From: JAXGXJ01 sp050943595
GTDB taxonomy: Bacteria; Actinomycetota; Thermoleophilia; RBG-16-64-13
Assembly: GCA_050943595.1 (NCBI GenBank)
Contig: JBMNPM010000001.1
Location: 184,234 to 248,233 of the forward strand
DNA: 64,000 bases
Direction: 5' to 3'
In this document: positions 18,200 through 26,971 of the stretch, in pieces
Numbering within the stretch: the first letter of the stretch is position 1
How the letters are laid out: every line of letters starts with the position of its first letter
Translations under genes and position numbers: made by a program
Notes under the pieces: model-generated
Told to the model about the DNA's origin: nothing
What the model saw: the letters and a program-made list of their open reading frames with translations, nothing else
Database searches by the model: none

Positions 18200-18715
18200 T
18201 CACCGTGCTACCGTGACCGTCTCTATGACTATTGGTTCTGCGGGGACGTCCGAGTGCATGCCCGACTGGCCTGTGCTCACTCGCCCGATGGCGTCAACGA
18301 CGTCCAAGCCCTCTACTACCCGGCCGAACACCGCGTAGCCCCATCCCTGCGGGGTCTTGCCGGTGTGGTCGAGGAAGTCGTTGTCTTTGAGGTTGATGAA
18401 GAATTGACTGCTGGCGCTGTGCGGATCGGGAGTCCGGGCCATAGCGATGGTGCCTCGTTCGTTGCGCAGGCCGTTGTCGGCCTCGTTGGTGATGGGCGCT
18501 GAAGTCGGCTTCTGGTTCATGGAGGCGTCGAACCCGCCGCCCTGGATCATGAAGTTCGGGATGACGCGATGGAATATGGTGCCCACGAAATAGCCCGAAT
18601 CGGCGTAGGCTAAGAAGTTCTCGGTGCTGATGGGTGCTTTCTCGGCCTCCAGCTCGACGACGATATCGCCCTTCGAGGTCGCCAGGGTTACTTGCGGGTT
18701 GTGCTGTTCTGTCAT
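18200..18715 (-). CDS. Peptidyl-prolyl cis-trans isomerase, cyclophilin type
   Basis: 171 residues from ATG 18715 (AGAAAGGGG upstream; the longer frame from 18748 has no ribosome site). The cyclophilin core is clear: FHRVIPNFMIQGG, the ARTPDPHSASSQFFINL active-site strand and GYAVFGRVVEGLDVVDAI. There is no signal peptide, so a cytoplasmic folding role is expected. Confidence 0.94.
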   Translation of the reverse strand: MTEQHNPQVTLATSKGDIVVELEAEKAPISTENFLAYADSGYFVGTIFHRVIPNFMIQGGGFDASMNQKPTSAPITNEADNGLRNERGTIAMARTPDPHSASSQFFINLKDNDFLDHTGKTPQGWGYAVFGRVVEGLDVVDAIGRVSTGQSGMHSDVPAEPIVIETVTVAR

Positions 18716-18855
18716 GTGCTGCCCCTTTCTAGTTCGTGGCTGTCTCATCTTGCCATGAGTGGGTCCCCAGTGTCTTATTGTTGCCCGCTCTCGAGCCGGC
18801 CTGTAGCATAGGCGTACGGACGAGACACGAGCGCTGTCCGATCGGAGGTGGATAG

Positions 18856-19128
18856 GTGCCGAGCTTTCTCGTGACCCTGTTGTGGGTAGCCTTCGCTGCT
18901 CTCTGGATATTCTCCCAGAATACTCTGAACTACGTCTTTGACTGGATCCAAGGTCTTTCGCTTGTTGCTGAGATAATCGTATGGATACTCTTTTTACCCT
19001 GGGTCGCGGCGCTGTGGATATGGCATGCCGATTGGCCTTTTTGGCTCCGGCTCATCCTCATATTCGGAATCGCACTCGCGACCATCGGCGGTGCTCACAG
19101 TAGAGACCGCAGCCAGCGCAAAGCCTGA
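18856..19128 (+). CDS. Small membrane protein
   Basis: 90 residues from GTG 18856 with GGAGGTGGATAG before it. Three hydrophobic segments (about residues 3-20, 35-55, 62-80), very rich in Trp, and a basic tail HSRDRSQRKA. Family not recognised. It stops 20 bases before the methyltransferase gene and is probably cotranscribed with it. Confidence 0.65.
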   Translation: MPSFLVTLLWVAFAALWIFSQNTLNYVFDWIQGLSLVAEIIVWILFLPWVAALWIWHADWPFWLRLILIFGIALATIGGAHSRDRSQRKA

Positions 19129-19148
19129 ACCGCAAGGAGGGCAACGAA

Positions 19149-19931
19149 GTGCATGTCCCACCATTGGACCCTGACGACCTGACGGAGCACACAGCCCTGA
19201 ACCGCATATCGTGGAATGCCGACTCCGACATCTACCAGAGCGACCACGGACCGCAGTTGGCTGCGTCGGGTGGCTGCGCATGGGGTGTTTGGCAGATTCC
19301 GGAGACCGAGTTGCAGGTGCTGGGCGATGTCGCGGATAAAGACGTCCTCGAACTGGGATGCGGTGCGGCGCAGTGGTCGATAGCTTTAGCCGGCCGAGGG
19401 GCCCGTCCGGTAGGACTCGATGTGGCTGAGAACCAGTTGGTGCATGCGCGTCGGCTCATGGTCGAGGCCGGTGTGGAGCTCCCTCTCGTGCACGCCAGTG
19501 CTGAAGCTGTGCCCTTGCCCGACGAGAGCTTCGACATCGTCTTCTCCGATTACGGGGGCATGAGTTTTGCTGATCCGTATGAGACCGTACCAGAGGTAGC
19601 GCGGTTGCTTCGACCGGGTGGTCTGTTGGCATTCTGCGGGACGACGCCCATCATTGAGATGTGCTATCCGGAAGATGACGATCATCCGGGCGATCGTCTA
19701 CTTGAGAACTATTTCAGCATGTGGAGACTGGCCTGGGAAGATTATGTGGAGTTTACACTGCCCTATGGGGCCTGGATCCGTCTCTTCCGGGCTCACGGAT
19801 TCTTCATCGAAGACCTGATCGAGTTGCGTCCGACTGAGACCGCTACCAGCACGTTCCGTGATGAGGTCGACCTACTCTGGTACCGGCGCTGGCCGGGAGA
19901 GCAGATCTGGAAGGTGCGTAAGGAGAACTAG
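19149..19931 (+). CDS. Class I SAM-dependent methyltransferase
   Basis: 260 residues from GTG 19149, with AAGGAGGG well placed. The Rossmann SAM site is DVLELGCGAAQWSIALA (motif I), with motif II GLDVAEN, motif post-I HASAEAVPLPDESFD and a following FSDYGGMSFAD. The family acts on small molecules; the substrate is unknown. A strong terminator follows. Confidence 0.88.
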   Translation: MHVPPLDPDDLTEHTALNRISWNADSDIYQSDHGPQLAASGGCAWGVWQIPETELQVLGDVADKDVLELGCGAAQWSIALAGRGARPVGLDVAENQLVHARRLMVEAGVELPLVHASAEAVPLPDESFDIVFSDYGGMSFADPYETVPEVARLLRPGGLLAFCGTTPIIEMCYPEDDDHPGDRLLENYFSMWRLAWEDYVEFTLPYGAWIRLFRAHGFFIEDLIELRPTETATSTFRDEVDLLWYRRWPGEQIWKVRKEN

Positions 19932-19940
19932 AGCAGCGCC

Positions 19941-19987
19941 CAGGGCGGTGCCTTCTGAATGAGGTACCGCCCCGGGCCGTGGCTTTT
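19941..19987. terminator. Terminator between convergent methyltransferase and rubrerythrin genes
   Basis: GGGCGGTGCC (19943-19952) pairs with GGTACCGCCC (19963-19972) with one wobble, followed on the + strand by GGCTTTTT. It can serve both convergent genes. Confidence 0.7.
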
Positions 19988-19990
19988 TGG

Positions 19991-20563
19991 TCAGTAGGCT
20001 TCGACGAACAACTCGTAGTAGCTCTGCGGGTGCAGGCACGCAGGGCATACATCCGGCGCAGTCGTGCCCTCGTGGATGTAGCCGCAGTTGCGACAGTGCC
20101 ACATGACCGGCGCCTCGCGCTTGAACACGCGGCCATTGTTTACGTTGTCGAGCAATTTGCGGTAACGGGTCTCGTGGGCTTCCTCTGCTTCCGAGATCTC
20201 GCGAAAGGAGGTGGCTATGGCGGGGAAGCCCTCTTTCTCGGCTACGTCGGCGAATTCCGGATAGAGCATGCTCCATTCTTCGTGTTCGCCCTCGGCAGCG
20301 GCTAAGAGGTTCTCCGCAGTCGTGCCGATCTTGCCGGCCGGATAGGTGGCGGTTATCTCTACCGGTCCGCCTTCCAGGTAACCAAAGAAGGTCTCTGCAT
20401 GCTCCTTCTCGTTGGCAGCCGTCTCTAGGAAGATGGCGGATATCTGTTCGAAGCCCTCCTTCTTCGCTTTGCTGGCGAAGAATGTGTAGCGGTTCCTAGC
20501 CTGGCTCTCACCGGCAAATGCCTTCAAAAGATTCTGTTCAGTCTCGGTCCCTTTGACGCTCAT
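19991..20563 (-). CDS. Rubrerythrin
   Basis: 190 residues from ATG 20563 (AAAGGAG upstream). The N-terminal four-helix bundle has the diiron ligands in FAGESQARNRY, ANEKEHAE and EISEAEEAHE. The C-terminal rubredoxin domain has CRNCGYIHEG and CPACLHPQS. It reduces hydrogen peroxide with electrons from rubredoxin or NAD(P)H systems, a typical defence of anaerobes. It appears monocistronic. Confidence 0.96.
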   Translation of the reverse strand: MSVKGTETEQNLLKAFAGESQARNRYTFFASKAKKEGFEQISAIFLETAANEKEHAETFFGYLEGGPVEITATYPAGKIGTTAENLLAAAEGEHEEWSMLYPEFADVAEKEGFPAIATSFREISEAEEAHETRYRKLLDNVNNGRVFKREAPVMWHCRNCGYIHEGTTAPDVCPACLHPQSYYELFVEAY

Positions 20564-20780
20564 AGATGGGCTGCTCCTTTCGTTTGTGCCGGACACTGCG
20601 CGCGGTGCCCTGCTCAGATGCGAAGCTTATGCCCATAGCATATCTTGTCCTCGGGGAACGTGTGCGGGGAGATCTCGGCCCCATGAACGGATGAGAATGT
20701 GGGTATATACGTAGCGTATCCACCGAAGGCCGTGTCAAAAAGGTGGATCCGGACGAGGGCGAAAGGCAGGCTAGAGGCGG

Positions 20781-21482
20781 ATGGGTTTAGAGGACTACAG
20801 AAAGAAGCGGCACTTTGACAAGACTCCGGAGCCGACCGGCGGAACGTCGACCGGCTCGCCTGATGTCGTGGCCGGGGAAGATGGTGATGTATCCACCGCC
20901 ACTGCTGCAGCGGCGCTGGTGACCGTTGCTCCCGTTGCCGGCGTGGCACTCGGATCGGCTGCGTCGGCGGGATCACCTTCTGAGAGGGGCTTCCTGTACG
21001 TGATCCAGAAACATGCCTCCCGCCGGCTCCACTACGACTTCAGATTGGAACTGGATGGAGTCCTCGTGTCTTGGGCGGTGCCCAAGGGGCCCTCCCTCAA
21101 TCCCAAGGATCGCCGTTTGGCGGTGAGAGTGGAGGACCACCCTTACGATTACGGGGCCTTTGAGGGGATCATCCCTGAGGGGCAGTACGGGGCAGGTACC
21201 GTCCAGCTCTGGGATCGAGGCACATGGGAGCCCGAAGGGGATGCCCGCGAGGGGCTGTCACGTGGCAGCCTCAAGTTCACGTTGCATGGAGAGAAGCTGA
21301 AGGGCGGGTGGGCGCTGGTGCGCATGAAAGCACGCCCGGGCGAAGGCAATGTGGAGAATTGGCTGCTCATCAAGCACCGTGACGATGAGGCCGTGCCGGG
21401 TGACGGCGAAGCCGTGCTTCGCGATCACGATCGGTCTGTGGTGAGCGGACGCACGGTGGAAGATATCACCGCGGCACCCTGA
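20781..21482 (+). CDS. LigD-type 3'-phosphoesterase domain protein
   Basis: 233 residues. After a charged start (YRKKRHFDKTPEP) and an inserted Ala/Val-rich linker (about residues 35-70), the phosphoesterase fold is clear: FVIQKHxAxRLHYDFRLE appears as YVIQKHASRRLHYDFRLELD. It continues with WAVPKGPS, VEDHPYDYGAFEG, IPEGQYGAG and NWLLIKH. The His/Asp/Arg residues of the Mn site are present. In LigD this domain trims 3' ends during Ku-dependent end joining. Here it stands alone, without polymerase or ligase modules or Ku nearby. Confidence 0.9.
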   Translation: MGLEDYRKKRHFDKTPEPTGGTSTGSPDVVAGEDGDVSTATAAAALVTVAPVAGVALGSAASAGSPSERGFLYVIQKHASRRLHYDFRLELDGVLVSWAVPKGPSLNPKDRRLAVRVEDHPYDYGAFEGIIPEGQYGAGTVQLWDRGTWEPEGDAREGLSRGSLKFTLHGEKLKGGWALVRMKARPGEGNVENWLLIKHRDDEAVPGDGEAVLRDHDRSVVSGRTVEDITAAP

Positions 21483-21648
21483 GGTAGCGCTGAGGCTGGT
21501 GCAGCCGTCGCAGGCGGTGGGAAGGCAGTGTCAGGCCGGGCTGTGGTAGTGTTCCCCCGTAACCGTGGCCGTTGGCGGTGTGCGGAAGATGGGATTCCCG
21601 CAGTCTCCCGGCATGGCATGGTGTGTATGAGCTTAGGGGGTTGTAGAC

Positions 21649-21879
21649 GTGGAAGACGTTCGAAACAAACTGCAACAGAAATACTATGTGGATAGGATCG
21701 ACGAGAGAGACCGCGCGGGAGGCGATCGCTGCGATTCTAAGTACTTCGTCCTCGACTACATCCATGATCCGTATTCGATCCCAGCGCTGGAAGCGTACGC
21801 CGAGGCATGTAGCAACGATTTTCCTAATCTGTCTATGGAGATAAGCGCGCTGGTGCGCGGGCTCAAGAAGGAAGACTGA
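21649..21879 (+). CDS. Small hypothetical protein
   Basis: 76 residues from GTG 21649, preceded by TTAGGGGG. Charged and soluble, with an aromatic-rich centre (KYFVLDYIHDPYS) and a helical C-terminus ending LVRGLKKED. No family recognised. Its stop lies in a 17-bp near-perfect tandem duplication (21878-21911). Confidence 0.5.
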   Translation: MEDVRNKLQQKYYVDRIDERDRAGGDRCDSKYFVLDYIHDPYSIPALEAYAEACSNDFPNLSMEISALVRGLKKED

Positions 21880-21999
21880 AGCTCGATATCGCGGGAAGCT
21901 CGACGTCGCGGATCGCGGAAACCCGACGTCGCCGGATTCTTTCTGCCGACCTCGGTCGCCCCACCCCGGTCGTTCCACCCGGTTTGCACAGGCCCCGGG

Positions 22000-23715
22000 T
22001 TAGACGGGGAGGTTCCAGGTCTGCACCTTTAGCTGCTTCGTACTAGCGAAGCGGTAGGTGCGTCCATCGACAAGGAGGGTCGCCGTATCCGGCTCCACCT
22101 CGATGGACATCGTGGCCTGGGGATGCCGGGCCCTCATGATGTTGGCCAACAGGACGGCCTTCTCGGCCCCGTCTCCTCGTTTGTAGTTCCAGACTTCGTC
22201 GGGTTGGGCTAGGCGCCCCGGCTCGTCGTATATGGACTCCTGGACGAGTTCTCTCACCGCCGCCACGGCGTCATCGTCACTCAACTCGGCCGTCGCAGCT
22301 ACAGATACCGGACAGCGCTCCAGCGCCGCCTTGAGAAAGGGCTCGGACGCTGTGCGGTTCAGGTCGCGATAGGCGTAAAAAGCCAGGTCGGCGAACTCGT
22401 TACTGTCGCGAATGGTCTCCAGGCGGGTGATGACCGCAGTCCGGTCCATTCCCACAGCGATGTCCAGCGGCGGCTGGGTGCGTTGAAAGGTTTTGCTCGC
22501 CGCATCGGGCAGCCGTGGGTCGACCCAACAGAAACTGCGTAGGCGTGCAATGGTGTCTTCGGCCTGGGGGCAGGATTCGGCCAGCTCGCGTACCAGTAGG
22601 TCGAAATCTTCTGCCTTGCGGATGTCGAGCCTGCGTTCCTCGATCAGCTGTTCCAGATCGCCCAAGATTATGCGGTCGGGCAGGGGGTGCGACTCGAAGT
22701 CCTCGCCGGCCACCTCCATCATCAACCGTTTTCTCGTGGTGTCGTTGAAGCGATACGGACAATTGTACTCGTAGGCGAGGAGCTTCTCCGTGGCGATGTA
22801 CTTGTTGGTGCCGAAATTGAACCAGCGGACCTGGAAACACTTCTGCAGGTCGGCGCTGTGGCGGATGAAGTTGCCCAAGATCTCCGCGGACAGAGGCGTC
22901 TGCAGATAGCGTCGCAGCTTGGTCGCAAAGCGCCGGTAGGCCTTGGGGTCGATGGTCGCCTCGGGGAACAAGATATGGATGCAGCCGCTTTCATGAGCCA
23001 CTATGGTGACCCGCTCGTTTTCTAGAGCTCGTCGCGCTTGGGCGGACAGGGCAGTCCCGTTGAACCACATGGTTTTGGTGACCAGGCGACGATTGTTTGT
23101 GAGGATGCCGGCGCCCACATCGACGAAGTTCTGGGAGTGAAGGGGGGTGGCCATGAGGAAGATATCCTTCAGGGGTATGTCGGCCACCACGAACAGAGCG
23201 GCTGCATATAGAGCGGCCAGCGAGACGCATTCTCCGGCGCCGGCTGCGTACTCCGGTCTGAAGCGGAAGGCATCCATGGCTTCCACGGTTTCAGTCTTCC
23301 AGTAGGGGATGATGTCCCCTTCGTATTTGTCGAGTCCGAAGTGGGTCCGGATGTCGATATCGAAGTAGTACCTATCGCCTTCGTAGCCGAAAAGGGCGTT
23401 CGACTGAGCCAGCGCTTCGGGAGAGACGTAATCTGCGAAGCGACTGATCTCGCGTGGTTTGGAGGTTAGGCCCCAGGTATTGAGGTCGAGATTGAAGGCG
23501 TAGTGATCCATGATGTACTGCTTGACCCGGGTGATGCGGCGGTACGGGGTCATCTTATCCAGGCCGTCGAACCAGGGGTCGTCACGCCAGCGCCAGATAC
23601 GAGGCGACATGATGTTGGCCAGTACTAGGCTGTACATCAACTCGGGGAAGATGAACACTTCCATGTCGGAGAGTGTGACTGCTGAGGATCTGCGTTCCAG
23701 TTGACGTGTGTCCAT
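22000..23715 (-). CDS. Transglutaminase-like cysteine-protease-fold protein
   Basis: 571 residues from ATG 23715 (AGGAG upstream). The segment AGAGECVSLAALYAAAL (Cys about 163) followed by ATPLHSQNFVD (His about 193, Asp about 199) resembles the Cys-His-Asp arrangement of the transglutaminase-like fold. A second, Cys-less echo lies near the C-terminus (WNYKRGDGAEKAVLLANIM). There is no signal peptide or membrane segment. The function is not known; peptidase or amidase activity is an inference. It follows the phosphatidyltransferase gene by 9 bases, so the two form an operon. Confidence 0.6.
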   Translation of the reverse strand: MDTRQLERRSSAVTLSDMEVFIFPELMYSLVLANIMSPRIWRWRDDPWFDGLDKMTPYRRITRVKQYIMDHYAFNLDLNTWGLTSKPREISRFADYVSPEALAQSNALFGYEGDRYYFDIDIRTHFGLDKYEGDIIPYWKTETVEAMDAFRFRPEYAAGAGECVSLAALYAAALFVVADIPLKDIFLMATPLHSQNFVDVGAGILTNNRRLVTKTMWFNGTALSAQARRALENERVTIVAHESGCIHILFPEATIDPKAYRRFATKLRRYLQTPLSAEILGNFIRHSADLQKCFQVRWFNFGTNKYIATEKLLAYEYNCPYRFNDTTRKRLMMEVAGEDFESHPLPDRIILGDLEQLIEERRLDIRKAEDFDLLVRELAESCPQAEDTIARLRSFCWVDPRLPDAASKTFQRTQPPLDIAVGMDRTAVITRLETIRDSNEFADLAFYAYRDLNRTASEPFLKAALERCPVSVAATAELSDDDAVAAVRELVQESIYDEPGRLAQPDEVWNYKRGDGAEKAVLLANIMRARHPQATMSIEVEPDTATLLVDGRTYRFASTKQLKVQTWNLPV

Positions 23716-23724
23716 CACCGGCTC

Positions 23725-24447
23725 CTAGATCTCGGGCTGCCGGCGCGATTGTCTGGATTGCCTGCGTTCGGTCAGCGTTTCTACGACGTGTTTGAGGCCT
23801 GATAGCACGGCCAGAGCGATGGCCACCCACAAGAGGAAGAGGGATACGGTGATCAGGCTCTTGATATCCAGCATACCGGCCACCAGGAATATGATCAGAG
23901 CGAGACTTTGCACCACCATCTTCGCTTTGCCGAAGGCGTTCGCCATGCGCACGCGGTCGCCCGGTCTGGCGATGCGCAGGCCGACGGCCATCATAAGCAG
24001 CTCGAGCGCGATGAAAGCCAGGATGATTTGGACTACGAGATATTCATAACCTATCCAGGCCAGAACTGAACCAACCAGGAGTTTGTCCGCCACCGGGTCG
24101 ATAATGATGCCCACCTTGGTGATTTGATCCCGGGTTCTCGCCATGGCCCCGTCGATGAAGTCGGTGCAGATCGCGATCACGAACACCACAAAGGCCCACC
24201 AGCGCAACTCGTAGTGGAGAAGGAGGAGGACCACCGGGGTGAGTATGAACCGCAGTATCGTGAGGTGATTCGGCCGGCTCCAGCTGGGAAAAAGCCACAG
24301 GAGGCATGTGCGCACAATGTTGTCGGTAAAACGTTGGGCCTCTGTGATCCGTTCCTCCCCCCTCTCTTGACTGAGGGGAGCGGAAGACGTCGCCTGCTCG
24401 GCGTTATCTGTAGCTGTGTTGTTCCGGTCGGTTTCCGAGAAGTCCAA
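23725..24447 (-). CDS. CDP-alcohol phosphatidyltransferase (PgsA-like)
   Basis: 240 residues, several membrane helices. The family motif D(x)2DG(x)2AR(x)8G(x)3D(x)3D is complete: DFIDGAMARTRD, then GIIIDPVADK. It joins a CDP-diacylglycerol phosphatidyl group to an alcohol such as glycerol-3-phosphate in the inner membrane. The frame has no ATG; TTG 24447 is the only start giving a hydrophilic N-terminus, so the true start is uncertain. It is cotranscribed with the transglutaminase-like gene. Confidence 0.88.
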   Translation of the reverse strand: MDFSETDRNNTATDNAEQATSSAPLSQERGEERITEAQRFTDNIVRTCLLWLFPSWSRPNHLTILRFILTPVVLLLLHYELRWWAFVVFVIAICTDFIDGAMARTRDQITKVGIIIDPVADKLLVGSVLAWIGYEYLVVQIILAFIALELLMMAVGLRIARPGDRVRMANAFGKAKMVVQSLALIIFLVAGMLDIKSLITVSLFLLWVAIALAVLSGLKHVVETLTERRQSRQSRRQPEI

Positions 24448-24672
24448 AAACGCACCCTGTTGATGTCTCCGTCACGTGTCGTCACGTGTCCTTGGGCATC
24501 GTACTGCCTTGACCCTCTCCTGTCGAGGGGTGTTTCGGTTATCTCGTCGTACGCAAAGCCGCTCCGCCCATAGTATCCGCGGTATCCGCGCGTTGGACGT
24601 CATCATGTGGGCCGGCCTGTTATGATGCGCGCGACCCTTTTCTGTCTGTCACGACTATCATCGGAGCGGTTG

Positions 24673-26130
24673 ATGAATACACCCGACCTTGCACTCTCCG
24701 ACCTGGGTTCGTACTTTCCCGACGACTTCACGCCCGAAGAAAGGGCCAAGGCCCAGACCTTCTTTCTGAAAGAATTGGCTGCCGGAGCGCACCGGTTCTA
24801 TAGGGGCAAGATGGAAAGTATGCCCAAAGCGGGCTTCTATGGTTTCAATTGGTTCAACGTCTACTACACGCCCGGCGTCTCCGTGGTCTCGACCTCCATC
24901 CGCGACGACAACGACGCTTCTTTCGAACTCAGCAATCGCGGTAATCTCGTGGCTGTGGTCAGCGATTCCACCCGCGTATTGGGTGATGGCGACGTGACGC
25001 CTGCCGGGGGCTTGGGAGTGATGGAGGGCAAAGCCTTCCTCATGAAGTACCTGGGTGGTGTGGACGGTGTGGCCCTCTGTGTCAACAGCTACAACAAAGA
25101 GGGTAAACACGACCCGGACAAGATCATTGACTTCGTGAAGATGGTCGAGCCGAGTTTCGGTGCCGTCAACCTTGAGGATATCTCTCAGCCCAACTGCTTC
25201 AAAGTGCTTGAGACTCTACGCGAGGAGTGTGACATCCCCGTCTGGCACGATGACGCCCAGGGTACGGCCAGTGTGATCCTGGCCGGCATCACTAATGCCC
25301 TACGTGTGGTAGGCAAGGAGCTCAACAACGTGAACGTCGTACTTCTGGGTGCGGGAGCCGCCAACAGTACGACCGCCCGTCTGTTACTTGCCGACGGGGC
25401 GGATCCGGAGAGGATGGTCGCCATTGACGTCTTCGGAGGGGTGCACAAGAAGCGTGACGACCTGAGGACCGATGAGGCCTACGCGTCGGTGTGGAAGATA
25501 GCGCAGTCGACCAATCCTATGTGTGTGGACACGGCTGAGGAGGCCTTCAAAGGGGCCGACATCGTCATCGCGGCCTCAAAGCCTGGGCCGGATACCATCA
25601 AGCCGGCGTGGATCAGCTCCATGGCAGCCAAGCCCATCCTGTTCGCCTGCGCAAACCCGGTGCCGGAGATATACCCCTACGCGGCCAAAGAAGCAGGTGC
25701 TTACGTGGTGGCCACCGGCCGGGGTGATTTCCCCAACCAGGTGAACAACTCCATCGGTTTCCCCGGCATCCTCAAGGGCACCTTGATGGTGCGGGCCCGC
25801 AAGATAACCGACAAGATGGCCATCGCTGCAGCCCACGCCGTAGCCGATTACGTGCAGGAGACGGGTATCAGTCCGGAGCGCATCATGCCCTCCATGCAGG
25901 AGACTGAGGTCTTCGCCCGCGAAGCGGCCGATGTAGCCATGCAGGCCATCGCGGACGGTGTGGCCCGTGTGCAGTTGACCTGGGACGAGGTTTACAACAC
26001 CACGTTGGCCGACATACAGGAAGCCCGCAGGACTATCGCCTTGTTGCAGGAGAGCGGACATATTGCGACTCCCGACCTCAAGATGCTCGAGGATGCCCGT
26101 GACCGTGCCATCGCCATGGTGAGAAAATAA
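24673..26130 (+). CDS. NAD(P)-dependent malic enzyme (oxaloacetate-decarboxylating)
   Basis: Decarboxylates malate to pyruvate with NAD(P)+ reduction. 485 residues from ATG 24673 (CGGAGCGG upstream). The malic N-domain has SDSTRVLGDGDVTPAGGLGVMEGK, the acidic metal site is in NLEDI and WHDDAQGTA, and the nucleotide-binding fold has VVLLGAGAANSTTARLL. It is a single gene without terminator-like sequence before the next. Confidence 0.94.
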   Translation: MNTPDLALSDLGSYFPDDFTPEERAKAQTFFLKELAAGAHRFYRGKMESMPKAGFYGFNWFNVYYTPGVSVVSTSIRDDNDASFELSNRGNLVAVVSDSTRVLGDGDVTPAGGLGVMEGKAFLMKYLGGVDGVALCVNSYNKEGKHDPDKIIDFVKMVEPSFGAVNLEDISQPNCFKVLETLREECDIPVWHDDAQGTASVILAGITNALRVVGKELNNVNVVLLGAGAANSTTARLLLADGADPERMVAIDVFGGVHKKRDDLRTDEAYASVWKIAQSTNPMCVDTAEEAFKGADIVIAASKPGPDTIKPAWISSMAAKPILFACANPVPEIYPYAAKEAGAYVVATGRGDFPNQVNNSIGFPGILKGTLMVRARKITDKMAIAAAHAVADYVQETGISPERIMPSMQETEVFAREAADVAMQAIADGVARVQLTWDEVYNTTLADIQEARRTIALLQESGHIATPDLKMLEDARDRAIAMVRK

Positions 26131-26194
26131 AGGATGATGGGTATGAGATGGTGGGCATGAACCTCTTGTCGAGATGTAATCCCGGGAGGTGGCG

Positions 26195-26950
26195 ATGATG
26201 TTCACACCACGATGGGAGTGGAGCAGTGAGTGGGGGGGATGGCTCTTAGGTGCCATCGGTGGCATCGCGTTTCTGGTCATCCTTGCCATCCCTTGGTTCT
26301 TCTTCCTGCTGAATCTGCAGAACCTGTTGAACCGTGTCGAGCCGCGCAACCGCGCCATGTCCGCAGGGCACGTATGGCTCAACTTCATCCCCATCTTCAA
26401 TCTGGGTTGGTTTCTGTACACAGTGGTGAAGATCAAGGAGTCCGTCGAGGCCGAGTATCGCTCGCGGAACCGGCCGCTCGAAAATGATATGGGGTACAAC
26501 GTCGGCCTAGTGACGGGTGTGCTGGGTATCGCCTCGTTCTTCTTGGGCTGGATACCGGTGCTGGGTTGGGGTATGGCTATCGCTCAGCTCATTTGTTGGG
26601 TTCTCTATTGGTTGAAAACGGCTGAACTCAAGGAGCGGCTGGGTGGGGCGGCGACGCAGACTCGAAGGCACGGGACCTATGCTGGGCCTCATGGGTCCGG
26701 TGTCTCCGGCGGATACGTACCGCCCGAGCCACCGTCCTTTGCCGAGGCGGCCCTAGATATCTCCACGCCTGACGACGAGACGCCTGCACACAACAAGGCA
26801 GAGGTGCCTGCGTCTGAGACCGAAGCGTGCGGTAAAGAGACCACTGAGGCGGATACTCAGCGAACGTCGTGCACGTGCGCGGTGTGTGGCACGGAATACC
26901 TGCCCAGCGACAATTTCTGCCGCACCTGCGGTCTACGCCTGCCCCAGTGA
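26195..26950 (+). CDS. Membrane protein with C-terminal zinc ribbon
   Basis: 251 residues from ATG 26195 with GGGAGG 6 bases before (GTG 26189 possible). Four hydrophobic helices in the first 135 residues (for example LLGAIGGIAFLVILAIPWFFFLLN), a hydrophilic linker, and a C-terminal zinc ribbon, CAVCGTEYLPSDNFCRTCG. The N-terminal half resembles short bacterial membrane proteins of unknown role that set up a scaffold in the membrane. No enzyme motif is seen. Confidence 0.7.
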   Translation: MMFTPRWEWSSEWGGWLLGAIGGIAFLVILAIPWFFFLLNLQNLLNRVEPRNRAMSAGHVWLNFIPIFNLGWFLYTVVKIKESVEAEYRSRNRPLENDMGYNVGLVTGVLGIASFFLGWIPVLGWGMAIAQLICWVLYWLKTAELKERLGGAATQTRRHGTYAGPHGSGVSGGYVPPEPPSFAEAALDISTPDDETPAHNKAEVPASETEACGKETTEADTQRTSCTCAVCGTEYLPSDNFCRTCGLRLPQ

Positions 26951-26971
26951 GGCGGCTGCGCCGTGCTCGCG

